From positions 1-34,643 of the forward strand of contig JASJBO010000098.1 of NCBI GenBank assembly GCA_030066475.1: a DNA stretch of 34,643 nucleotides, given 5' to 3'. Each line of letters begins with the position of its first letter. Within the stretch, counting starts at the first letter, position 1. A program made the position numbers and the translations under genes. Under the pieces are notes generated by a model, which saw only the letters and a program-made list of their open reading frames with translations, had not been told where the DNA came from and ran no database searches. Positions 7,949 through 16,500 of this stretch are shown here, piece by piece. The stretch is from Myxococcota bacterium. GTDB lineage: Bacteria > Myxococcota_A > UBA9160 > PR03.

Positions 7949-9036
7949 CCGCGCGGGGCGGCCAGACAGCCCACCCGGCACAGCGCGTTCGCGAGCGAGG
8001 CCACCGCGACCAGCTCGATGAAGCGCTCGTCTCCCAGCGCCTGCTTCACCTCGCGCGCGCGGCGCTGAATGCGCGCCGGCTGGTACCAGACCGTCTCGCG
8101 CGCGAACGGGATGGCCACCCTCTCCAGCTCGTCGAGCTCCGGCGCGTCGAGGTGCGCCAACACCTCCTCGACGCGCTCGGCCGCGAGCCCCTCGGCGGCC
8201 AGCAGCGGCATCGCCTCCTGCTCCGCGACCGGGCAGCCCAGCGCGCGCGCCACCACGGCGAACACCAGCGCCTTGGTGCGGCGCGCCAGCAGCTCCGACG
8301 CCCACATCCCGTCGAGCGTCCGCCGCAGCGTGCGCGCGGCCGGCAGCCGGTCGAGCGGCAGCACCAGCGCGGCGAACGGGCCCTCGCGCTCGTGCGGCTC
8401 GAGCGGGACCGCCGGCGAGCGCCGCCGCACGCGGCGCAGGCGCAGCGCCACCAGCGGACGCAGCAGGCGCATGCCCCAGCGGTCCGGGAGCTCCTCCATC
8501 ACCTCGGGCGGCAGGGCGCACAGCGTCGACAGGCGGTTGAAGAAGATGTGCAGCGCCACCACACCCACCAGCTCCACCACCTCGAGCTCGTCGAAGCCGA
8601 CCTCGCGCAGCGCGTCGAAGTCGTCGCGGCCGGGCGGCGGGTTCAGGCGCGACACGCGGCGCGCGAAGTCGAGGGCCGCGCGCTCGCGCGCGTCGAAGTC
8701 GGCCGTCAGCAGGTCCTGCTCGAGGCGGGCGATGCGGCGCTCGGGGACGCCCAGCAGGCGCAGGAAGGCGCGGGCCGCCGCGAAGCAGAAGCGGCAGGAG
8801 TTGTCCTGGCTCACCACCAGTCCCACGAAGTCGGCGAGGTCGGCGTCGAGCGCGACGCGCCGTTCGAGCTCGACCGACAGCTCGATCATCAGGTCGGCGA
8901 CCCAGGGGATGCCGGAGAAGTAGCGCGCACCCCCCTGCGCACGGCCCGTCTCGCGCACGAAGCGCCGCGCGAACTCGGGATCCGAGCGGGGCTCGAGGAA
9001 GCAGGCTTCCCACTCGATGTCGCGCATCAGAGTCAC
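7945..9036 (-). CDS. Two-domain AhpD/carboxymuconolactone decarboxylase-like protein
   Basis: This is a 363-residue cytoplasmic protein with two AhpD/CMD-type helical repeats. The first (about residues 45-180) carries SQDNSCRFCFAAARA, so it has the CxxC pair (C81, C84) used by AhpD-type peroxidase reductants, but the histidine usual after it is alanine. The second repeat (about 235-350) has no CxxC and may be structural. An Arg-rich stretch (LRLRRVRRR) links them. The family includes peroxidase partners, decarboxylases and uncharacterised redox proteins, so activity is uncertain. The GTG at 9036 is favoured by AGAGGAG 7 bases upstream; an ATG at 9027 is an alternative. It lies 59 bases after a Crp/Fnr gene, and its stop overlaps the cyclase start. 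This places a thiol protein between a transcription regulator and a second-messenger enzyme. Confidence 0.85.
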   Translation of the reverse strand: MTLMRDIEWEACFLEPRSDPEFARRFVRETGRAQGGARYFSGIPWVADLMIELSVELERRVALDADLADFVGLVVSQDNSCRFCFAAARAFLRLLGVPERRIARLEQDLLTADFDARERAALDFARRVSRLNPPPGRDDFDALREVGFDELEVVELVGVVALHIFFNRLSTLCALPPEVMEELPDRWGMRLLRPLVALRLRRVRRRSPAVPLEPHEREGPFAALVLPLDRLPAARTLRRTLDGMWASELLARRTKALVFAVVARALGCPVAEQEAMPLLAAEGLAAERVEEVLAHLDAPELDELERVAIPFARETVWYQPARIQRRAREVKQALGDERFIELVAVASLANALCRVGCLAAPRG

Positions 9037-9095
9037 GCGGCGGCTCCTCTGCGGGCGGGCGCCACGCAGAGCCTACCGTGGGCGATGCGGCGCGC

Positions 9096-9782
9096 CTACT
9101 CCAGCGCCGGCGACTCCAGCAGCGTCTCGGGGTCGGTCACCACGAAGAGCCGCCCCTCCGAGTCGAGCGCACCCTCGCGCTGCAGCTGGCTCAGCACGCG
9201 CGTCGTCGTCTCGCGCGTGAGCCCGGCGACGTTGGCCAGCTCGCGATGGGTCAGTCGCAGCTCGATGCGGACCCCCGCCTCGGTGGACGCGCCCCGCGTC
9301 TGGCACAGCCGGTACAGCGCCATGCGGATGCGCGCCTCGGCGTTGTCGTAGCCGAGCAGGCCCATCTGTTGCCAGGCGTCGCGACAGCGGGCGCTGAGCG
9401 CGCGCAGCAGCGCGCGGTTGAAGCGCGGGTTGTCGAGCAGCTCGTGGAAGCGCGGGCCGCTCATCGTCAGGATGGCGCTGGGCACCACGGCGGTCACGGT
9501 GGCCGGCACGCTGAAGCCGTCGATCAGCGACATCTCGCCGAACGTGTCGCCGGCCGGGTGGAAGGCGAGGATCACCTCCTTGCCGCTGGGGAGCCAGCGC
9601 GACACCTTCACGCGACCCTCGCGGACCACGTACATGAACTGGCCCGTCTCCTCCTCGACGAACACGACCTGCCCGCGGCGATAGCTCCGCTCCGTGAAGA
9701 GCTTGGAGGCCGCCAGCAGCTCGTCGTCGTCGAGCTCCGCGAAGAGCGGAACCGACCGCAGGAATTCCGGGTCGCACCCCAT
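9096..9782 (-). CDS. Crp/Fnr-family transcriptional regulator
   Basis: This is a 228-residue protein with an N-terminal cyclic-nucleotide-type beta barrel (about residues 8-120), a dimer helix (about 120-150) and a C-terminal winged helix (LTHRELANVAGLTRETTTR, about 177-195). The phosphate-binding cassette reads FGEMSLIDGFSVPATVTA. In cAMP-binding members an arginine contacts the phosphate in the position held here by P93, so cAMP binding by the usual geometry is doubtful. There is no Fnr-type N-terminal four-cysteine set for an iron-sulfur cluster; only C3 is present there. The HTH arginines (R190, R195) fit a TGTGA-like or related recognition mode, but the operator is unknown. The ATG at 9782 follows AGGTGG on the minus strand. 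It heads the operon with the AhpD-like and cyclase genes and may regulate it; a 10-bp palindrome lies 37-46 bases upstream. Confidence 0.9.
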   Translation of the reverse strand: MGCDPEFLRSVPLFAELDDDELLAASKLFTERSYRRGQVVFVEEETGQFMYVVREGRVKVSRWLPSGKEVILAFHPAGDTFGEMSLIDGFSVPATVTAVVPSAILTMSGPRFHELLDNPRFNRALLRALSARCRDAWQQMGLLGYDNAEARIRMALYRLCQTRGASTEAGVRIELRLTHRELANVAGLTRETTTRVLSQLQREGALDSEGRLFVVTDPETLLESPALE

Positions 9783-9974
9783 TTCAGTCCACCTGAGGGC
9801 TTTCGCCTACATCGCGCGTTCGATCGAAGGCCTTGAGGACTTCGCTCGCCTGCGGCTCGCTGTGCGCAGACTGCGCACTGGCCGCTCCGCTTGCGGGACT
9901 GCGCCGTAGCGGGCGCGGTTGCTCGTTGCCTGCGCAGGCCGATTTTCTCGCTGCCCGCGCGCTGCCCGCGCCCA
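9783..9974. other. Intergenic spacer with several palindromes
   Basis: No coding sequence is supported here. It separates the response-regulator gene from the Crp/Fnr gene, both on the minus strand. Three exact inverted repeats are visible: TTCGATCGAA (9819-9828), GTGCGCAG-A-CTGCGCAC (9862-9878) and GCCTGCGCAGGC (9928-9939). The first is placed where an operator for the Crp/Fnr gene could lie; the other two could be hairpins ending the response-regulator transcript. None has a T-run on the side needed for an intrinsic terminator of the minus-strand gene, so functions are only suggestions. Confidence 0.35.
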
Positions 9975-11984
9975 CTACCCCCGTCCGCGCCGGCCGCGGC
10001 CGAGCAGGCGGGCGATGCGCCCCGGCTTCGGGTGGCGCATCTGCAGCAGCCTCAGCTCGCGCTGGGCCTCGATCGAGTCCGGCCGGCGTTCGAGTGCGGC
10101 CGCGAACATGCGTTCGGCCTGGTCGAGACGCCCGCCCGCCTGGTACAGCCGACCCAGGAACAGCAACGGCTTCTCGCGGTCGGGGGCCTGCTTGGCGCCC
10201 CGCTTCACGCGCCCGAACGACTCGCGCAGCACATCGAGGTCGTGGCCGTGCGTGAGGTAGTAGGCCCAGCCGCTGTAGGCGTGGTACTCGCCCTCCTCGC
10301 CGTACAGCTCCACCGCCTTCTCGAAGTGCGCGAGCGCGCCCGGCCAGTCGCGCGCGCGCAGGCGCGCCTCGCCCTTCTGGAACTCCTGCTCGGCGGCGAG
10401 TGCGCGGTAGCCCTCCTCGAGCTCCCGCGCCTCGCGCGCATCGCGATCGGGGTCGGCCCGGTAGGCCGCGAGCCGCGCGGGATCCGACAGCGACTCGTAG
10501 GTCTTCGCCACCGCCTGGAACGCCTCCTGCGACAGGCTGATCACCGCGTCGCTGGCGTTGGCGTAGCGGTCCGGGTGCGTCTCCTTGGCCAGCCGCGCAT
10601 AGGCGCGCCGGATCTCCTCCTCACTGGCCTTCGACGTCAGGCCCAGGCGCGTGAACGGGTTGCCCGTGCGCAGCCGCTCGACCAGCTGCGTCAGCGCGGC
10701 GCGCTCGTCGGCGTCGGCCGCGTAGTGCGAGTGGTCGTCGCCGTCGTCCACGGTCGGCGCCGGCGGCCGGGGCGGCGGCTTCGGGGCGACGGGCGCGCTG
10801 CGCGGGCGCGAGCGCGCGCCGCCGCGCGTGCGGCTCCCACGGGCGGTCGCCGAGCGGAAGCTGCCCTCGCGCAGCTCGAGCAGGCCCAGCTCGAGCAGCG
10901 CGCAGGCCGCACGTCGCGTCTCGGCCGGCCGCGCCAGCAGGCTGCGCACCGGCAGCCCCTTGCGGCACTCGCCCACCAGGGCCTGCTCCTCGGCGCCCAG
11001 CTCGATGTCCTGGAACCGGTAGAAGGGCGTCTCGCCCACTACGGCCACGTCGTCGGCGTGGGCGCGCAGCGCGCGGTCCACGCCCGCGAGCGGGAACCGG
11101 GTACGCACCCCGCGCACCACCAGGTCGGCCGGGCTCAGCGCCAGCGCGGTGGCGGTGTCGAGCCGCTTCCCCAGCAGGAGCTCGAAGCTCCCCTGGGTCC
11201 ACTCGAAGATCTCGAACAGCTTCTCCTCGGCCTGGCCGCGCAGCAGGTCGGCCAGCTCGGTCTCGTCGAGCACCTCCATCGCCACCAGCGCCTCGCCCTG
11301 GAGACCCTCGCCGCGCTGCATGCGCCGCGCGGACTCCTCGAGCTGGGTGCGCGCGATGCGCCCCGCGCGCAGGAGCATCTCGCCCAGGCGCTCGCGCATC
11401 AGGTTCGAGCGCACCGCCGCGGGCCGGCCGTCGCGCAGCTCGATCGACTTGAGCTTGCGCCCCGAGCGCAGGTGCAGCACGCCGCTGGCGCGCAGGCCGT
11501 GCACGCGGTGGAGCAGGGCGGGGAAGGGCAGGTCCTCGAGCGAGCCGCGCAGCGGTGAGCGGCGCGTCTTGCCGCGCGCCACCGGCTTGCGCGCACCGAC
11601 CGGTCGCCGCTTGCGGTCCAGGTACCTCGAGACGCGCGCCAGCAGATCCTCGAGCGGCACGGGCTTCTTCAGCAGCGCCCGCGCGCGCAGCTCGCGCGCG
11701 CGGTCGACCCAGGCCTGGGTGCGCGCCGCGCCGGTCATCAGCACCGCGGGGATCGCCGCGACCGGGCCGTCCATCGCGCGGATCGCTGCGAGCACGTCGA
11801 AGCCGCTGCCCCGCGGCATCATGACGTCGAGCAGCACCAGGTCGGGCGCCTCGCGGGCGGCCGTCTCGATCGCGGTCTCGCCGTCGTGCGCGACGAGCAC
11901 GCGATACCCCTCGGCGCCCAGCGCTCGCGAGAGGATCCGGCACAGCCCCCGGTCGTCGTCCACGCACAGGATCTTCCGCGGCAT
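9975..11984 (-). CDS. Response regulator-DUF4388-J-domain-TPR-like fusion protein
   Basis: This is a 669-residue cytoplasmic protein with four modules. Residues 1-125 are a receiver domain: acidic D10/D11, phosphoacceptor D53 in LVLLDVMMP, T84 and K107 (LLKKP) are all present, so it should be phosphorylated by a histidine kinase. Residues about 145-270 are a DUF4388/PATAN-type domain (GSLEDLPFPALLHRV, RLGEMLLRAGRI), found in many deltaproteobacterial signalling proteins. A disordered Pro/Arg linker (about 380-415) leads to a J-domain (about 440-510) with the HPD motif at 470-472 needed to stimulate DnaK. Residues about 535-650 form TPR-like helices. No DNA-binding or catalytic output domain is seen, so a phosphorylation-controlled link to Hsp70 is the natural reading, though unproven. 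The ATG at 11984 sits directly before the receiver. A homologue of this exact architecture would be expected in Myxococcota-like genomes. Confidence 0.9.
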   Translation of the reverse strand: MPRKILCVDDDRGLCRILSRALGAEGYRVLVAHDGETAIETAAREAPDLVLLDVMMPRGSGFDVLAAIRAMDGPVAAIPAVLMTGAARTQAWVDRARELRARALLKKPVPLEDLLARVSRYLDRKRRPVGARKPVARGKTRRSPLRGSLEDLPFPALLHRVHGLRASGVLHLRSGRKLKSIELRDGRPAAVRSNLMRERLGEMLLRAGRIARTQLEESARRMQRGEGLQGEALVAMEVLDETELADLLRGQAEEKLFEIFEWTQGSFELLLGKRLDTATALALSPADLVVRGVRTRFPLAGVDRALRAHADDVAVVGETPFYRFQDIELGAEEQALVGECRKGLPVRSLLARPAETRRAACALLELGLLELREGSFRSATARGSRTRGGARSRPRSAPVAPKPPPRPPAPTVDDGDDHSHYAADADERAALTQLVERLRTGNPFTRLGLTSKASEEEIRRAYARLAKETHPDRYANASDAVISLSQEAFQAVAKTYESLSDPARLAAYRADPDRDAREARELEEGYRALAAEQEFQKGEARLRARDWPGALAHFEKAVELYGEEGEYHAYSGWAYYLTHGHDLDVLRESFGRVKRGAKQAPDREKPLLFLGRLYQAGGRLDQAERMFAAALERRPDSIEAQRELRLLQMRHPKPGRIARLLGRGRRGRG

Positions 11985-12331
11985 CGGCGCCTTGCTGTCC
12001 CCTCGCTGGCTGTGGCCGGGCGGACGCCGCGGGTGCGGCGGCCGGTGGGCCCTCCGGAGGGCACCATCGCCGCCCCTCACGGATCGCTTGAGAAGCTGCC
12101 GGCGGCAGGAAGGCCGCAGGCTGCCGGAAGATGTGGGTGTTCGGCTACGACAGAGCGAGGCTTTCGCCGAGCATCGACTCCGAGGCGCGCCACAGCCTGC
12201 GGGCGCCATCGGTGTCCCACTGGGTGCAGCCCCCCGGCGCGACACCGCTTCGAGTCCCCGAAGGGGGATTTCTCGCTCTCCCTCGGTAGACGACTCGCGT
12301 ATCCTGGACGAATCGAGCCGGGAGGCCAGCC
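11985..12331. other. Divergent intergenic region, no gene seen
   Basis: These 347 bases lie between the response-regulator gene (minus) and the Kunitz gene (plus), so promoters for both probably lie here. I see no credible coding sequence or RNA gene. A short hairpin, TCCCC-GAAG-GGGGA (12255-12268), is followed on the plus strand by TTTCTC, and CTGCC-GGC-GGCAG lies near 12100. The GGGAGG at 12320-12325 is the ribosome site of the Kunitz gene. No promoter boxes are convincing. Confidence 0.4.
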
Positions 12332-13486
12332 ATGCGTCGCACCCGTTCCCTCTCCGTCGTCGCGATCCTGCTCGTCAGCGTCGTGCTCGCGGGCGCCCAG
12401 AGCGACTGCGATCCGGGCCGCGAGCGTCCCGACGAGCCCACGCCGGGGCCGATCGAGCGCCTCGCCAATTGGGTGGGCGGGATCGAGTCGATGGTGCGCG
12501 ACACCAAGGTCGCGATCTGCCGGCTGTACCTGCTGACCGAGAACGAGGACTCGCTCCCGGGCTTCTGTCCGCGCCCGCCCGGCGCGTGCGAGCAGCCGAT
12601 CGAGCCGGGCCCGTGCCGCGGCGCCTTCCCGCGCTGGGGCTTCGACGCCGAGGCCGGCGAGTGCGTGCGCTTCATCTACGGCGGCTGCCAGGGCAACGAC
12701 AACAACTTCGAGACCCTGGCCGAGTGCCGGCGCGCCTGCGAGCCCCCGCCGTCGGTGTGCGAGCAGCCGATCGAGGTGGGGCCCTGCGACGGCGCCTTCC
12801 CGCGCTGGGCCTTCGACGCCGAAGCGAAGCAGTGCCGCCGCTTCCTCTACGGCGGCTGCGAGGGCAACGCGAACAACTTCGAGACGCTGGCGGAGTGCGA
12901 GGAGACCTGCCCCGGCGAGCCGGTGCCGGTGTGCGAGCTGCCGCCCGAGACGGGGCCCTGCGACGGCGCCTTCCCGCGCTGGTACCACAACGCCGAGACC
13001 GGACGCTGCGAGCGCTTCGTCTGGGGCGGCTGCGGCGGCAACGCCAACAACTTCGAGACGCTCGCCGAGTGCGAGCGCGCCTGCGTGAGTGACGACGTCT
13101 GCTCGCTGCCGCCCGAGACGGGCCCGTGCGAGGCGATCATCCCGCGCTGGTACCACAACGCCGACACGGGGCGCTGCGAGCGCTTCGTCTACGGCGGCTG
13201 TGGCGGCAACGCCAACAACTTCGAGACGCTGGCCGAGTGCGAGCGGGCGTGCCCGCTGTGCGACGACGACATGTGCCGCGAGCACCAGGAGTGCCGCCTG
13301 TACCGCAACCCCGACTGCAGCGCGACCGGCGTCGTCGCGTGCGTCGAGCCGTACTGCGCCGACGTGTGCGACCGGGGCGCCTGTCCGGCGGGCACCCGCT
13401 GTGAGCTGGTGGACGTGCAGTGCATCCGCGAGCCCTGCCCGCCGGTGGCGACCTGTGTCGGGCCGGACGGCGTCGGGGTGCCCTGA
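12332..13486 (+). CDS. Exported protein with four tandem Kunitz/BPTI domains
   Basis: This is a 384-residue secreted protein: signal peptide (hydrophobic about residues 8-22), a charged helical segment (about 40-70), four Kunitz domains and a Cys-rich tail (307-384). Each domain keeps the six-cysteine spacing of BPTI exactly (9, 16, 8, 13, 4 residues): cysteines 86-136, 143-193, 201-251 and 257-307. Conserved GGC and NNF motifs are present in all. The Kunitz fold usually inhibits serine proteases through the P1 residue just after the second cysteine. P1 is Arg96 in domain 1, as in trypsin inhibitors, but Asp153, Asp211 and Glu267 in the others, which is unusual. Domains 3 and 4 are nearly identical, implying recent duplication. 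The tail (CPAGTRCELVDVQC) resembles small disulfide repeats. The ATG is supported by GGGAGG 6 bases upstream. It probably acts outside the cell in defence or protease control; the target is unknown. Confidence 0.93.
   Translation: MRRTRSLSVVAILLVSVVLAGAQSDCDPGRERPDEPTPGPIERLANWVGGIESMVRDTKVAICRLYLLTENEDSLPGFCPRPPGACEQPIEPGPCRGAFPRWGFDAEAGECVRFIYGGCQGNDNNFETLAECRRACEPPPSVCEQPIEVGPCDGAFPRWAFDAEAKQCRRFLYGGCEGNANNFETLAECEETCPGEPVPVCELPPETGPCDGAFPRWYHNAETGRCERFVWGGCGGNANNFETLAECERACVSDDVCSLPPETGPCEAIIPRWYHNADTGRCERFVYGGCGGNANNFETLAECERACPLCDDDMCREHQECRLYRNPDCSATGVVACVEPYCADVCDRGACPAGTRCELVDVQCIREPCPPVATCVGPDGVGVP
12587..13252 (+). repeat. Four tandem Kunitz-encoding units
   Basis: The in-frame units are at 12587-12739, 12758-12910, 12932-13084 and 13100-13252, each 153 bases from first to sixth cysteine codon. 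The blocks encoding NNFETLAEC are almost identical in all four, and units 3 and 4 agree over most of their length. The array could recombine to change domain number. Confidence 0.85.
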
Positions 13487-13506
13487 CGGCGCCGAGCGGC
13501 TCGGGC

Positions 13507-13536
13507 GGATGCGGATGCGGATGCGGGATCGGATGC
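13507..13536 (+). repeat. GGATGC hexanucleotide repeat with in-frame ATGs
   Basis: GGATGC occurs at 13507, 13513, 13519 and 13531. It creates ATG codons at 13509, 13515, 13521 and 13533, all in frame with the next gene and with a further ATG at 13548. Unit length is a multiple of three, so copy changes would alter the N-terminus without shifting frame. Confidence 0.7.
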
Positions 13537-16500
13537 GGAGCTCGTCGATGACCGGATGTCTCGTGGGCCTGGCGTTCGCGGCGCTGCTCGGCTCGGCCGG
13601 CGTCGCGGGCGCCGAGCTGGTGGCCGAGCGGATCACGCCCGACAACGCCGCTCGGCACCTGTTCGGCGGCACCGACGCCGACGGCGGCATCGGCGACTGG
13701 TACCTGTCGAACGGGGTCGTCGAGGCGGTGATCGACCACGTCGGGCCGCAGCCGGATCTGCCGGACGGCGTGACCGGCCCCGTCCTGCAGAGCGAGGCGG
13801 CACCCTCGGGTGGCACCGTCGTCGACCTCGGGCTGGTGGGCGCGGACAACGACCAGCTCAACCACTTCTTCACCGTGGGCGGCCTCTCGGCGTCGAACTT
13901 CGTGGTCTACGACTCGATCTCCGCGAGCGTCACCGAGACCGAGGCGGCGGTCCGCGTGGTCGGGACGGTGCTGGGCTTTGCGCTCACGCCCGAGGAGCTG
14001 GTGCTCGAGACGCTCTACGTCGTGCGCGAGGGCGAGCCGTTCCTGACCGTCCTCACCACCGCCGAGAACCGCGGTCCGTTCGTGGCGCCCTTCCTCGGCG
14101 GCTTCCTCGACGTGATGCCGTGGACGACCCGCGCGCTGGTGCCGTTCACGCCGCTGCCGGGCAACGGCTTCCGCCACGCGGTGCTCGACATCGCGAATCC
14201 GGGGCTCAGCCTGGAGACGCCCGCGTGGACCGTGGCGCCCGGCAACGTGGGCCCCGCCGACGGCGTGATGGACCCCGCGACGGGCGCGCGCGCGGGCGAG
14301 GTCTCGTACGGGCTGGTGCCGATCCGCGCGATCGTGGACCTCGACGGCGACGGGCCGCAGCCGCCCACCGAGTTCGTGGTGCGCAAGCTGTTCGGGCCGA
14401 GCGGCGTCGAGGCGACGGCCCAGGGCAACCTGCCGGTGGTCGGGGGCCTGTTCGCCGGCAACGTGCTGACCTATGAGCGGCGCCTCTACGTCGGCGACCG
14501 CAACGACGTGGCGAGCGCCGCCAACCTGTTCCTGCCGCTCGTGGGCGAGCGGCTCGGCTTCGCCACGGGCACGATCTCGGGCGACGTCGACGCGCTCGGC
14601 GCGCCCGACGTGGTGGCCGCCGGGATCGCGACGCGCACGGGCGGCCCGCCGATCGCCGAGCTGCCCGATGGCTCGCCGACCACGCACTTCCGCACCGACG
14701 CGAGCGGAGCCTTCGCGGGCGTCGCGCTGCCCGAGGGTCGCTACCAGATCGAGCTGCGCGCGCCCGAGCGCGATCCCGTGCTCGTGTCCGACGTGGTGGT
14801 GGCGCCGGACGCCGACACGGTCGTGGCGGTGCCACCGCTCGGCGCCACCGGCACGCTCGTGCTGCGCGTGCGCGAGCCGGGACCGCTGCGCCGGATCCCC
14901 GCGAAGGTCACCATCGCCGGGCTGGGCGACACGCCCGACCCGCGCTTCGGGCGGGAGTTCGACGCCATCGAGGTGCAGCCCGACGGCAGCGAGGTGGACC
15001 TGCGCGCCGACACCTTCGGCTCGGCACTGGCCCAGGCGAACTTCGTCTACCTGCCGGACGGGCGGGGCGAGGTGGCGCTGCGCCCGGGGCGCTACGAGGT
15101 GTTCGCGTCGCGCGGTCCCGAGTACAGCGTGGCGCGCCGGGTGCTGCGCGTGCGCGCCGGGCGCGGGGCGAAGCTCGACGTCGTGCTCGAGCGCCTCGTG
15201 CCCACGCCGGACGCGCTCTCGGCCGACTTCCACATCCACTCGGCGCGCAGTCTCGACAGCTCCGCCTCCCCCGAGAGTCGCGTGGTGAGCTTCGCCGCCG
15301 AGGGCGTCGACGTGATGATCGGCACCGACCACGACTTCGTGCTCGACTACGGGCCGGCGATCGCGTCGCGCGGGCTCGGCGGCCAGGTGGCGTCGATCGT
15401 GGGCACCGAGGTGACGACGACGGTGCCGAACCCGCCGGTGTTCCCGGACGCGGTCGGTCACCTGAACGCGTGGCCGCTCGAGGCCCGGTCGGCGGCGCGC
15501 AAGGGCGGGGCGATCGAGGACGAGTTCGTGGCGCCGAACTGGATCTACTCGCGCCTGCGCGGTGCGGGTGCGCGCGTGATCCAGTACAACCACCTGCGCG
15601 CCGGAGTGCGCGGGCTGGGCTCGATCGGCTTCTTCAACAACATCGCCTGCAATCGCTGCGAGAACGACGAGAGCCTGACGTGCAGCGCCGACGCGCAATG
15701 CCCGAACGATGGCGGGCCGCGCCGCTGCACCTGTCTCGGCTACCGGCCCGACCGTCCGATCACCGCGTTCCCGAACGACGTGCTGCTCGACGACGACGTG
15801 ACCGGCGACTCGGGCGTGCCGAACCCCGACGGGCTGCGCAACATCGACTTCGACGTGATGGAGGTGGCCAACGGGCTCAACATCGTGGGCTTCCTCGAGC
15901 TGCGCAACGACTGGTTCTCGCTGCTGAACCAGGCGTTCCAGCCGACGCCGAGCGGGCCCGTGCCGTTCCTGCCGGCCACCGGCGTGTCGGACTCGCACCG
16001 CAACACGCTCGAGTCGGCCGGCTACTTCCGCACCTACGTGCTCGGCAGCGGCGACGATCCCGCGGCGCTCGACCGCGCGGCGTTCGACGACGCCGTGCGG
16101 GCCGGCCGCATGGTCGCGACCACCGGGCCGTGGATCGAGCTGTGGGCGCGCGACGCCGGCGACGCCGCGGCGGGCATCGGCGACACCCTGGTGCCCGAGA
16201 GCGGAACGGTGCGCCTGGCGCTCCGGGTCCTCGCGAGCAACTGGATCCCGGTCGACGAGGTGCGCGTGATCGCGAACGGCGCCGTCGTCGCCCGCTTCGA
16301 CGCGGCCACCGAGCCGGCCGTGCGGCCTGCCCCGGCCCGGCCCTGGGGCCGCTCGGACGCGCGCGTCGTGCGCTTCGACGCCGAGATCGAGCTGGCGCTC
16401 GAGACCGATGCCTGGCTCGTCGTCGAGGCCGGCGCCCGCCTCGACCCGCTTCCCGAGCCCGACCCCTTCGCGAGTCGCCTGGTGCCGGGCCTGATCCCGT

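Noticed and set aside
12250..12268. TTCGAGTCC resembling a tRNA T-loop
   Set aside because: No matching T-stem, anticodon arm or acceptor stem can be folded around it.
12300..12305. TATCCT as a -10 box for the Kunitz gene
   Set aside because: No -35 box lies at a suitable distance, and the spacing to the start is too uncertain.
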